Position numbers and translations under genes: made by a program. Below the pieces are notes generated by a model, which saw nothing but the letters and a program-made list of their open reading frames with translations, was not told the DNA's origin and made no database searches. This document shows positions 1 through 9,641 of a DNA stretch of 19,154 nt, in pieces (position 1 is the stretch's first letter; each line of letters opens with the position of its first letter). Origin of the DNA: Coprinopsis marcescibilis (lineage: Eukaryota > Basidiomycota > Agaricomycetes > Agaricales > Psathyrellaceae); the NCBI GenBank assembly GCA_004369085.1, contig ML210513.1:1-19154 (forward strand). Reading direction: 5' to 3'.

Positions 1-412
1 TCTGTCCAAAACGCGACGCCAGCTGGTGTCCGGACAAGGTGTTAAATCAGTGTGATTCGCAGAGCCCGCTGGCTCTCCATGCTGCCCGATCCTGGGTTTC
101 ATTCCAACTAAGGGCTACCCAAGTCCGCTTCAGTACGTTCCTTGTTCTATCCTGTTCCTCGATTCCTCAAACCTTCCCCCCAGGACCGCCCATTCCCATC
201 TGCCCCACTTGCTATTCACCAACAATTGTATTCTTGAAACCATGTACTCTATAACCCTACATCCCCACCCTCAAATCCTACTCCAACAAGATATAAGGGC
301 CAGTTGGGATCCCCAATCGGTCTAACCCTAACCCTATGCAATCTCGCGTGCGCGAGTTTCCAAATTGGGAGCTGAGGCGGCGGCTCATAAGCCTGAGGCT
401 CTTAGAGCTTGT
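1..412. other. No gene seen; short telomere-like motif
   Basis: No convincing coding sequence was found in this 5' edge; the open frames are short and lack recognisable motifs. Around 325-336 there are two tandem CCCTAA units, the complement of the TTAGGG telomere repeat used by most fungi. Two units are too few to call an interstitial telomere tract. The stretch ends where the GTAC-rich array begins. Confidence 0.5.
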
Positions 413-755
413 AAGTACCGAGCCAAGTGTACTGGAGCATCCCATACCGAGCCAGAGCTACTTGTGTAACCGTGTAGGGTTAAGGGGTTAGCGTACTGAG
501 ATTACTGAGTGAACGTACCAGGCCAGACTTACCAAGCGTACCAAGCCAGAGCCCGTACCGGACATACCGTACTGAATGTACAGAGCCAGATGTACTGGAC
601 GTTCTGAGCATACCGAGTAACCTTACCATACTGAACGCACTGAGCGACAGTACCGAGCCAGACGTATTGAACGTACTGAGCATACCGAGTAACCTTACCG
701 TACTGAGCGACAGTACCGAGCCAGGCGTATTGGAAGGTACCTCCCCCTTCACCAT
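413..755. repeat. GTAC-rich degenerate tandem array A1
   Basis: About 340 bp built from irregular 12-25 bp units around GTACCGAGCC, CGTACTGAG and CATACCGAGTAACC. A long unit (roughly 605-665) recurs at about 667-730. The open frames here are by-products of the repeat and are not genes. The orientation is 'GTACCGAGCC' on the plus strand, that is 'GGCTCGGTAC' on the minus strand, which is the sense strand of the neighbouring kinase-like gene. The outer 115 bp (466-580) are repeated inverted at 14701-14815. Confidence 0.85.
466..580 (+). repeat. Left copy of 115-bp inverted repeat
   Basis: This stretch begins with GTAACCGTGTAGGGTTAAGG and ends with CCGTACTGAATGTA. Its reverse complement occurs at 14701-14815 with a single mismatch (G549 here) and no gaps. 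Similarity stops sharply just outside base 466. Inward of base 580 it decays into rearranged GTAC units. The two copies enclose 14.1 kb of unique sequence and genes. Confidence 0.9.
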
Positions 756-1247
756 ATACTAATGCTACCATTCGATTTGGATGCAGTATGTACACTCCAC
801 TCGCTCAGATCGGTCGTTTACAGCTGGGGAAGGGGCTGCTATGCTACTGCATCGATAAACGAATTGGGTACTCCTAAACATGAGGTGGGCGTGCGGTCCA
901 TGCACGTCCCTTAACGGATCAGTCCGTACAATAGATCCGACCGGAGAGTACTGAGCGACCGTATGGAGACTGGTGTACCGAGCGTACTAAGCGCATCGAG
1001 TGACCGTACAGAGTGCGTACTGAGTGTACCAGGCCAGTCGACCCAATTGTACCTACCTGAGTGAGGGTACCGAGCCGAGCCCAAGCGCTGTTCAACCAAC
1101 CAAACAAAAACCGTTCAGACGCACAAGTAAAGAGCGTGAAAAAACCGTCCTATCGACAAGGGCTTGGGGGAATCTTTGGAGAAAAGCATATATTTATTCT
1201 CATAATGTCCATCGCATTGAAGTGCAGTATATAGATTGGTGAGAAAA
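756..1247. other. Non-coding spacer with GTAC array A2
   Basis: No gene was found. Bases 945-1080 hold a second GTAC-rich array in the same orientation as A1, with units such as GTACTGAGCGACCGTA and GTACCGAGCGTACTAAG. Read on the minus strand, this array lies about 170 bp after the stop codon of the kinase-like gene, so it may overlap that gene's 3' UTR or terminator region. Confidence 0.6.
945..1080 (-). repeat. GTAC-rich array A2
   Basis: About 135 bp of degenerate GTAC(C/T)GAG units. They match the A1, A3 and A4 arrays in unit sequence but do not carry the 115-bp terminal block. Relative to the minus-strand kinase gene it reads GGCTCGGTAC in the sense direction, as A3 and A4 do behind their own genes. 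Confidence 0.7.
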
Positions 1248-3284
1248 TTAGAAAAGAAAAGTGGGCATAATGGCAGCCGAAAACGAATAGAATAGGTACG
1301 GGAGAAGGACTCCAACTAACCCAATACCCCAGCCCAAAGCCCTCGATATGCCTTCCCCAACACCTACTCCCCTACTCTCCAACTCGCTTGCTGAAACAGG
1401 TACCCTTTCTTTGATCCAGTCCATCATTTCGAGATCCGGACACTGCTCCCCTAAATCGCAGTCGGAGGAATCGACCGCCATCTCAAAGTCTATCAAGACG
1501 AGAGACCCGTCGCGACGACGGACAATATTTTGTGGAGAAACGTCGTGGTGGTGAATATTCCAGCTGTGAAGGTCCCGAAGGCGATGATAAGCAAACGCCA
1601 TGACGTCCTCCGACTGCCACTCTTCCAACGTAAGAGACTCCCCCTCATTTTTGAAGAAAATCCCCCCATCTCCCCCCATCTCCCCCTTTCCATATATCAC
1701 TGGAAGCCATTTGTGAGGGCCAAGGCGGGAATACATGGCCCATTCATTGTCCCGGGCCCGCAAGTCATAGTAACCTTTAAATATAAGCTGTTGCTCGCGT
1801 TCAAAACATAGAAAAGTTCTGTTTCCTTCTTCGATAGTCCCTGATTTCATAAATATGGTCCCAGTCCTACAGGAAAGTCAGAAAAATCCAGCACATGAGA
1901 GAAGAACTCACCGAAGCCAGCTCCTCCCCTCGACGATGATTGGCACTAGGCCTAGAAATAGAATCCGCCTTGTCAGCGCAAAGACAATCGTCAAGGGAAG
2001 GAAGCGAAGCGCTAGACGCACGTGGTCTGCCGCAGAGGGTAGACTGAAAGAGCCCCATTTCTGAGGCTCGCCTCGCCCACCGGAAAACCAAGTCTGGGGG
2101 TTGTAACCAATGACAAGCCATTCCTCCTTGGTGAACTCCCGTTTCACCATCTCACTGTTCCCAACGTCTCTCTGCACGGCAAGGATGTCTTTGCCTTCCA
2201 TCACCATTGGATTCTTCTGGTCCTCCTCGTCCAACCTCCCTTTGAGCAGCCTGACAAGGACTGCACAAACGAAGAGGTGGACCTCCACCATTCGCCGCAC
2301 CCTGACTGGGTCTTGTCTTGAGGCTTCAAGGCTCTTTACCCAGTCCTCCAACTCCTCAATGGGGCTATCTTTATTGTTCGGTTTGTGGATCTCCCTTTTG
2401 GCTCCCTCAACGTCCAAAAGGTTCTGAGAAATGATGTACGGATCATTCTCATCACCTCTTTAGTCATGTCAGTATTTGTACAATTAGCATTGGCATCGGA
2501 TCTCACCCAAGTCGAAACAACAGGAAGAACCAGTCGAAGGTACAGCTCAGGAAGCCGACCTGACAGTTCGTTTTCTGCATGTATTGCATACACTTGGTCG
2601 ACCGTCAGTGTCTTCATTCACCCGCAAGATTAGGAGGATCGCTCACCCGGCAAAGCATGTTTAATCCCGAATTTGAGGCCGTGCCACCGCTTTTCAACTT
2701 CCTGGTCTCAGTTGGAAGGATGTTCAGATATCGGGAAACCTGCTGCATATCTTTCATCTTCAACCTCTTGTACTCTCCTACCGCCAACGTCAACCCATGC
2801 GTGGGCCCCACCATCGCCTTGGCATCGGCGGTGTTGGGTTCAGATGATTCCGCACGGGCATCTTCCATCAACTTTTTGAATCTACTGTCTTTGTCTGCGT
2901 CTTGGCCCATCCAGAACCCCACTGCTCTCCAGCACTCCCGCAAGAGCTCATTGCCGGCAGTCTGCACATAAGCCTCCAATCCTGTGTCCTGACGCCGAAT
3001 CCATTGGTTCTCCAAAAACTCTAGCCAATGTGCCCTCCGTTTTGACCCAACGATGCTGGGGTATTTTTCTGGTATATGGAAGCCGCGCAAGACATCAGCT
3101 AGGGCGACTCTGAAGTTCAGCTTTCTATGCGCAACGCCCACTCCGCCTTTGACAAATTGAGTTTTCTTGCTGCTCACGTCGGAAGCCAGGGGCTGAAGCC
3201 CTGCATCTCGGTGAGTTCAACGGTGGTTAACTTGTCATTTACGATTCTTTCCGTGAGGCGAGTTATGAAGTCTTCGAGATCCAT
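1248..3284 (-). CDS. Protein kinase-like protein, five exons, membrane-tailed
   Basis: Hand-spliced exons are 3284-3178, 3109-2647, 2611-2507, 2447-1912 and 1866-1248, giving 609 residues with all phases closing. Introns are 68, 35, 59 and 45 nt; the 35-nt one is unusually short. An upstream in-frame ATG at 3356 is an alternative start. The C-terminal part carries kinase-fold signatures: a VAIK-like lysine (IFKGYY, about residue 434), a helix-C-like glutamate (NEWAMY, about 445), a catalytic loop HHDVSPQN (Asp about 512) and LIDFE in place of DFG (Asp about 530). The C-lobe is short and is followed by a hydrophobic tail (GWGIGLVGVLLPYLFYSF) that could span a membrane; a second hydrophobic stretch precedes the kinase part. 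The N-terminal 350 residues are not recognised. A G-E-Y-K motif near residue 146 recalls the ExK of PD-(D/E)XK nucleases, but this is weak. Similar compact kinase-like families are expanded in Agaricomycetes. The substrate is unknown. Confidence 0.7.
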
Positions 3285-3690
3285 TTGTAGACGTTGCAGA
3301 GGAGATAAATGAGAGGGTTGGAGCGAAACGTGGGCAAGGCAGTGCATGCAACGCACGTCGTTGAGCGTTCAGGCCAGTGTGGTCACGTGCTCATACCTTT
3401 GAAAACTTCTTATCTTCTCCTTAGATACATAGCCCCATCCGTAACATGATTTGTGACAGACGTTGTAGACAAATGAATTGATGAGAAAGCATCGGGGCGA
3501 CGGGTAGAACAACAGACTGCAAAGCCTGAACACGACCAAGTTCCGCGACCGCCATCAAAGTACTACTCTCCATACTGGAACTGAATTTGTGGCACTGTCA
3601 GAGGTGCGGTCGTCGATGGTCGAGACTTTAGATCTCACTGCACCTGGTATGAGATCGTAATGTCACCAAATTCCTGTACCACCAGATACA
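3285..3690. other. Intergenic, divergent promoter region
   Basis: No gene was found between the kinase-like gene (minus) and the helicase fragment (plus). A GTCACGTGCTC element near 3382-3392 contains a CACGTG E-box, which could act in the kinase gene's promoter. This is a motif observation only. Confidence 0.35.
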
Positions 3691-4050
3691 GTCAACACCG
3701 CGGTAACACCGCTTAATCTCCTTGGAAAGCAGAACAAGCAACAGCTCAAGGCTGCTAACATATCTGCAATCAGCATAAGTGCCGAGAACCTATCCGATGT
3801 TGTCATGAAGAATCATGACTCTATTTTTGACTGCCCAACAGGATGCGGCCTCGGGAATTTACAATGTGATCATAGTCAATCCCGAGATTCTCATGAACCA
3901 TCCTTGGTTTGACAAGTTGTTAAGCGACACCAAGTTCACGTCAAGGATTCGGAACGTTACCTTTGATGAAGGCCGTTGTATCAGTCAGTGGGGCAAGTTT
4001 CGCAAGGATTACCGTCAAGTGAGCATGCTGCGCTTCAAGGTATTCACCCC
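3691..4050 (+). pseudogene. RecQ-like ATP-dependent DNA helicase fragment
   Basis: The translation VTPLNLLGKQNKQQLKAA followed by SAISISAENLSDV, then VIIVNPEILM and finally FDEGRCISQWGKFRKDYR, matches the Ia-to-II segment of RecQ-family helicases. The DEGRCISQWG segment corresponds to the DEAH-type motif II (usually DEGHCISQWG, so His is replaced by Arg here). The two halves lie in different frames and can be joined by a 40-nt GT-AG intron (about 3800-3839). The Walker A region upstream and everything after motif II (SAT motif, second RecA lobe, zinc and WH domains) are absent, so this is a fragment. RecQ-like genes of this type are highly duplicated in Agaricomycetes, sometimes near telomeres. 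It is unlikely to be functional. Confidence 0.75.
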
Positions 4051-5022
4051 ACAGAAATGGCTCAACCGCCTCCGTTGCTTCCCAAAATTACGATCTCTAT
4101 CACTCCATCACGCAATCGTCTCTGTGGACGAAGTGGAAAAGACGATAGTTTGGATTTCACGTCCACAATTTCCATCAATCCATTGGTCGCTCAGCTCCCG
4201 GACGGTCGAGTTCCCACGTCGAACTTGGATCATCTTCACCTTTTCGGGCTCCTAGAAGACTGTATTGCATTGTTAGGAGGTCTACAATTTTCTTCCCACT
4301 GCGTTGTCGACGTACAGCTCGTCTGTCACCAGGACGTCGAATTTACCGAATCTGGGGTAATGGCTTTCGATGGTACCTGGGTAAACAAACTCCACAACGC
4401 CATCCCAACTAGAACAATAACCCCACACAGCTGGTCCATCACGACACATCTCAGGCATGTCAAGCTCATTGCCTATGATGAGCGAAGAAACATTCTTCTT
4501 CGTCTGGAAGTGGCATTTCCCAGTGCCCAAGCTGTGATTTATCCAAATTTCCAAGCAGAAGTCGGATCACTCTTCAAACAATTCGAAGCAAGCTACCGCG
4601 CCGCCTTCGAGACAGCGTGGGTCTTGCACCTGCACTTGGAACTTGGAGATCCCCGCACCGTGTACCCCACAAAGCTCATGCTCCGTCATTTCCGCGCAGT
4701 AGACGAGCTACGACTGTCGCACATGGGCAATTTAGAGTTTATAGCCATCACCACGATACCGACGGGGTCTCAGCATATAGAGGATGACTCTCTCATTCTT
4801 CTCGGACCTGGGGCATCTCAGCAAATGACTTTGGCGCCGGTAGCTGGCATGGCTTCGGAAAACGCGACGGCGATCTTCTGGAATAGTGGATACAGTTCAG
4901 TATGTTCAACTTGGCACGCTCGGATCGATACATTTATGGCTATGTACTTGATTGCTACCTCTTTACTCTGTGGGTATGTCAGTTTTGCTGAGCTCACTGC
5001 CGAGATTTGGAAGATCACGTGA
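4051..5022 (+). pseudogene. F-box/LRR-like protein relic, frameshifted
   Basis: Two overlapping frames together resemble the leucine-rich C-terminal half of agaricomycete F-box proteins. The first frame gives FPKLRSLSLHH and ends with RTVEFP near 4215. The pattern then continues in the next frame with NLDHLHLFGLLEDCIALLGG, LRHVKLIAYDE and FRAVDELRLSHMGNLEFI, up to the stop at 5020-5022. A one-base indel near 4215 would explain the switch. No N-terminal F-box was found, because helicase sequence lies where it should be. Assignment rests on the repeating pattern of hydrophobic 'L-x-x-L-x-L' blocks, so it is moderate. The long second frame (3976-5022) may look like an intact gene to an automatic caller. 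Confidence 0.45.
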
Positions 5023-5116
5023 CCTATCTCGCGCACGAGGTTCTGAGGATCACGCGACGCGTTGAATTTCGAACATTGCCCTGACAGGAATCATTATATC
5101 TCCGCTATCATCCGCC

Positions 5117-8100
5117 ATGACAGATATCAGAAGCAACATGGACTGGCGCCGCAGCTATCCATTTTTCTCCTCGGTGATCCACTCAGAGGGGTTAGAGCAA
5201 ATGTTTTCCGGGTCTGAAAGAAAGGCATGTGCTCGCGACGCGTCGTTTTGGTTCAAGCCTAATGATACCGATTAGAACTTTGCGACTGCCTTTTTGGCCT
5301 TGGAGCAAAGCTACTGCAACAGGGCTGATACGGCAAGGACGGTCTCAAGACTTCTATCTTCGAATAACCCTCTGGAGGAACAGGGGAAATGGGGGCCCGT
5401 GCGAACAGTGTCTCGGTACATAGCCGCAGCGAGGCTCCTGGACCGTATCGCTCTGAGGGAGCTTCAGTCCCCACCTGCTCAGAGGTGGAAAAGGTCGGAC
5501 GACGAATACATTGTGGGCCTGAGAAATAACAGGGTGCGTAACACGTCTATTTATCTAGGTGTGGGTCAACCAAGCCAGTTCTAGTCGCTGGCCATTCTCA
5601 GAAATTGGTCGGATCACATAGAAAGCATGTCAACGCTGGCAGTTAGGGATGAGCCAGACACTTCGACCGCCGCCCCCTCTTTCACAGTAAAAGTGGTCGA
5701 AAACGGCTCGGATTCAGTGGAGGGTCAATCAAAGGAGATAGAGATAGATGGGGCGTCTGCCAGGGAAATGGCGCAGAGGATGATAGGGGCTGGGAAGGAA
5801 ACTGCGACCGGAAACTTTGTCGTTGCAGCGTGGACCCTAAGGTTCTTTTTGGTGCGTTATTCAATGATTTCCAGAGCGATATATTCTTATTGACCCTAGG
5901 CTGGCCATACGGACATCCCAAACGATCTGCTCGCCCTTCTCTGGGAGCAGTTGGGCCTCAGTTCCGAGGAAAGAAGCCTTCTCGGAAATTTGACGCCTCA
6001 GAGGGTATGCCAGCCTCTGTTGCTGTGTCTGCTCATCAGTCCGCTCGCAATCTTTTCGGGCGGATCTGTGTGGAAGGATAATCGGATCAGCTTGCTGGAA
6101 GTCTTGCAGGTGGGGACTTGTCTGTGTTTGGACTGCAGTCAGTCGACTTACCTTTCTCTAGTGCGGATACAGCCTCGGGAACCATCGTCCACCACGGTTG
6201 GGAAAGGTGGAGGAGGTCATCTGGGATGGCCTCTTCTGTGCGGCGACAACGGACATTCCCGCCGCCCAGCATTTCTTGGACATGCTCCGCCAGCTGGATC
6301 AGGTGTTCAAGTCCATCCAGCTCGAGAACGGCGAGGCCAACTGGTTCAAAGTCACCCCAGACTCGAGAGTGTTGAGCTCTTGGGCTGCTCGAGCAGCTAC
6401 ATCGCGCAGCACGGACACCGGTCCGTTCCCCCCCTCTCTCCCTTTCGGACGTGCGAGTTCGACCCCAGCCTCATCAATGCAGGCGGCCAGGACCTCGGCT
6501 TCGCAAGCAGGGTTCGCAATGTCCGAGAGGATGAACCCTTTTGCGCAGCTGGCCTCCAGGACGACAGTCGGGGATCCCATCACTCCCACCTCTCGCCTCC
6601 CTCAGTACGCCTTCAACACTCCCAGCGGTGCTTCGTCGACAAAAGCTCCCCCCCCACCTTACTACTCGGGCACTACCAAGCGGAAAGCTGCCGAGTACGA
6701 GATGCCTACCGGGAAGCGTGCACGACGGGCCGAGAGACATGACGAAGAGGAGAGTGGGACGGACATGGATGTAGACGCAGAGGGCGAAGAGGACCCTAAT
6801 CCCTTTGGCAAAGAAAAGGACACTGGGAATGGGGGGCAGGACGAGAGCGCCAACACAGGGAGGGAACCCCAAGGAGGTAACTCGGAGGAGGATGCGGAGG
6901 CGACGGAGAGAGCCGAGGCAGGGCAAAAGAAGACAGGTCGGGCCAGTGCCACCGACGACGAGGCAGAGACAGCACCAGCCAAGGGTGCAAAGGCTACGGT
7001 TGACGAGACGCCGGGTGCTAGGTCGGCAGAGGTGGGGGAGAAAAGCAAAGGCCAGGTAGAGGAAGAGGACGAGGACGAGGACGTAGATGTAAATCAGGCT
7101 GTGAAGAAAAGGAAGGGCCAGGCAGAGGACGAGAACGAGAATGGGGACGGAGGTGGGAATGGCAATCAGGCAGGAAAGACGAGGGGAAATCAGGCAGAGG
7201 ACGAGAATGGGGGTGGGGCAAACAATCGTCAGGCAGGAGCGGAGGCAGAGAGGAGCAATCAGGCAGGAAGCGGTCAGGCGGACGCGCAGACAGGGGCGAA
7301 CGATCAAGCAGGAAGAACGAGGACAAGTCAGGCAGGAGCAGAGGCAGAGGGGAGTAATTGGGCAGGAAGAACGAGGGGAAGTCGTACAGAGGCACAGGCA
7401 GAGGCAAGCCATCAAGCTGCAAGAACGAGGATAGGTCGTGCAGAGGCCAAGACAAAGGCCAAATCAAGCAAACAGACAGAGAAGAAGAAGATGATGATGA
7501 TGACGAAGACGACGACGAAGGGAGGCAGGGAAAAGGACACGGACGACGAGTCCTCGAGCTCCAACGATGAGGCAGGCGGGAAGGGGAGCAAGAAGAAGAA
7601 GAGGAGGAAAAGAAAGGCAAGCACCCGCACAAAAGGGAAGGAGTGGGAGGGTCCCAGAAAATCTGACACGGTTATGCGTGACTGCCAGCTGGTAAGGGCG
7701 TCCTTCATTCAGCACCGTGTTTCCTGCTAACCGTGTTCTAGCTCACAATCGAGAGAAAGGAAAGCGTCAGAAAAACCGTTGTCAAGGACGTCACCTTTTT
7801 CGACGTAGAGGGCACCGCTGTACCCTGGCCCAATGCCTGGATCGATGTAAGTACAGTCCCAGCTTTTCCTTGACTCACCAACCTCATCTTCCAACCATAG
7901 GATCTGCAAAAAGGGCAGTTTAAAAACTTTTACAAGTCTGTTCGGAGCGGATACAAGGAGGGGAAACCCCTTTACACAGAAGGGGGCAAGGACAGCGTCT
8001 TTAAAATCTTGAGGAGAGAGGAGTTCACCGAAAATCCTACCCTGGCCGAGGACATCCTGCAGGTAGGCAAGGTAGTGGTGGTGGAGGCGCCTATTGAATA

Positions 8101-9641
8101 CAAAGCAAGTTCTTTTGTGACAGAGTGCGAAGCGGCGTTCGATAAGAACGGGGTCCTCGAAGTCCAAGGCGAGTCCAAAACCAGTTTCATTTTTTACGTC
8201 TTCCTCAGCTAAATACCTTGCAGACCAGTCGCAGAATGTTATGCCGGCGCTTTGGAACAAGCACATCCCAGCGAGCAATTTCATCAAATCGGCGGAGGAG
8301 AACATCCGGACGCGTCGAACTTTCAACGCCCTCTCGCTCCCTTCGAGTGTCGTCCACCTCGATCGACTCCCGTTTGCGCATGACTCGATTGCTTGGTCGG
8401 AAACACAGGCGAAAGTGGTTCCGTCCTTGGCCCAGCTCTCGGACCTCAACCCTGCCAAGGTCATGCGATGGACGCTCGCGGGATTGGGAGGTGCCGTGTC
8501 TTACTGGCATATCGACTCTGACGGATTTGGCACATTTGTCAACATTGTTTGCGGTTCAAAGTGGTGGTGCATCGGCAAGTCTGAAAAGGGCTTCCTGGAG
8601 TCCGACGCATTTTTGAAGATGGACGCGGAAAGGGCAGACGGAGGGCAGGGTTGGGACGTCGAAGGAATCCTGCTAACCCCTGGGACAACCTTGTGAGCGA
8701 ATCCGTGTTACTACCCTACCTAACCCCCAGCTGACTCTTAATCCTAGGATCATGCCTCCGAACACACCTCATGCGGTTTTCACCGTGGAGAACTCCATCT
8801 GCAAAGGTGGATTTTTCTACTCATACAGGTCCATGGATCGTACATTCGCAGGCATGGTCAACAGTACTTTCATCAACTCGTCGGTCACCAACACTGACCA
8901 CCCAGTCTCCCGAACACTCATCCGCCGTATGGTGCACCATCTGTATAACCTCACCATCATCAGAAACCAGCCCCTCGAGTTGATCCAGCTCCAAGACAGC
9001 AACCCTGACGACATCAAATCGTTGGTATACTTTGCTTGCCTCATCGAGCTCCTCAATGTCATCGACATCAGAACCTACCGCCCCTCCCAGGAGGACATTT
9101 GGACGTCAATCCCCTTCGCCACTCAGATTGATGTCAACGCGATACCGTGCCACGAGCGCGTGGACATGATGATCTGTCGGGGGATGATGGGGGAGGTCAT
9201 GGAGTGGTTGGCGGAGCAGTTCGAGGTATCGTCGAACGGGGTCCCTGTCGACGACTGGTTCTACTCCATTTACATCAAGACTCTGGTTGCTTCCAGCTGC
9301 TACATTATTGGCTATATCGGCAGGTGCCAAGACAGCAGCGAGAAGAAACACATGGTCGAGCTGGTCGTGGATCAGCTGAAGATGGTACAGGCCGGAAATC
9401 CTCGCCTGAATCAAGGTATGAAGGATTTTACCGACAACAGTGGTGAGTTCCCCAGGCCTGACTTTGCCGAATGCCAGAGGAAAAAATTCTCAAAAGGTAT
9501 GCCCCGACTCTTCGTCCCCCTTTTTTTTTCTTACTGACAAAAACTCCAGGTAGTGAAAAGAGTACAATGGATCTACTCACCCTGGGGGCGAGGGTCGGCG
9601 ACCGAAGTTTTTACAAGTCCTACTGCGATAACGTGTCCTAG
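5117..9641 (+). CDS. JmjC-domain protein with charged repeat linker (in-frame TAG)
   Basis: Nine hand-spliced exons: 5117-5533, 5585-5851, 5900-6109, 6162-7691, 7742-7846, 7901-8168, 8224-8692, 8748-9496, 9550-9641. All phases close, giving 1,367 residues plus one internal TAG at codon 53. Introns are 48-55 nt; the one at 8169-8223 is GC-AG. The N-terminal 440 residues are predicted helical and are not recognised. A long disordered linker follows (about 440-805), with a basic NLS-like cluster (KRKAAEYEMPTGKRARR), acidic runs, 18-residue QAGRTR repeats and a KKKKRRKRK cluster. The JmjC (cupin) domain has HID (His1028/Asp1030), Lys1045 17 residues after the His (2-oxoglutarate contact spacing seen in KDM2-type JmjC) and His1097 in PNTPHAV, so the Fe(II) and 2OG residues look intact. 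JmjC enzymes usually remove methyl groups from histone lysines in the nucleus; the substrate here is unknown. A GTAC array follows within 80 bp of the stop. Confidence 0.85.
5273..5275 (+). other. In-frame TAG inside JmjC exon 1
   Basis: Codon 53 of the JmjC reading frame is TAG. Both sides read as coding in one frame: DASFWFKPNDTD before it and NFATAFLALEQSYC after it. No good GT-AG intron removes it in phase; a 102-nt intron from 5174 would, but its donor (GTGATC) is poor and it deletes coding-like sequence. Translation would then start downstream, the copy would be inactive, or the base could be an assembly error. Confidence 0.6.
7303..7470 (+). repeat. 54-bp coding tandem repeat (18-residue QAGRTR units)
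   Basis: Three degenerate 54-bp units in JmjC exon 4 start near 7303, 7357 and 7411. They encode 18-residue repeats of the form NDQAGRTRTSQAGAEAEGS, then a W-for-Q variant and an HQAARTR variant. Looser QAG/QAE units extend upstream to about 7100. Long open frames on the minus strand across 6474-7632 are side effects of this stop-poor repeat. Confidence 0.7.
8169..8223 (+). other. GC-AG intron in JmjC gene
   Basis: The donor is AG|GCGAGT, which fits the GC-AG intron consensus, and the acceptor is CTTGCAG. Splicing joins GTC CAA G to AC CAG TCG in phase and continues the reading frame into the JmjC domain. The nearby GT alternatives give the wrong frame. Confidence 0.7.

Noticed and set aside
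325..336. CCCTAACCCTAA-like sequence as an interstitial telomere
   Set aside because: Only two units are present, with similar singletons elsewhere (near 16820), so chance is enough. It is kept only as a note.
480..795. Open frames of 88-91 residues in the left GTAC array
   Set aside because: The translations are periodic copies of the repeat units, with no domain and no splice context.
1908..2121. Plus-strand and alternative minus-strand frames over the kinase gene
   Set aside because: They overlap exons whose splicing yields a continuous kinase-containing protein.
3976..5022. 348-residue frame as an intact gene
   Set aside because: Its first 80 codons are out of frame with both the helicase and the F-box-like pattern, which indicates a frameshifted relic rather than a complete protein.
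6474..7632. Long minus-strand open frames (up to 313 residues) opposite the JmjC linker
   Set aside because: Their Leu/Ser/Pro/Cys-rich low-complexity translation is the complement of the acidic and QAG repeats. The plus-strand frame is joined by splicing to recognisable JmjC sequence.
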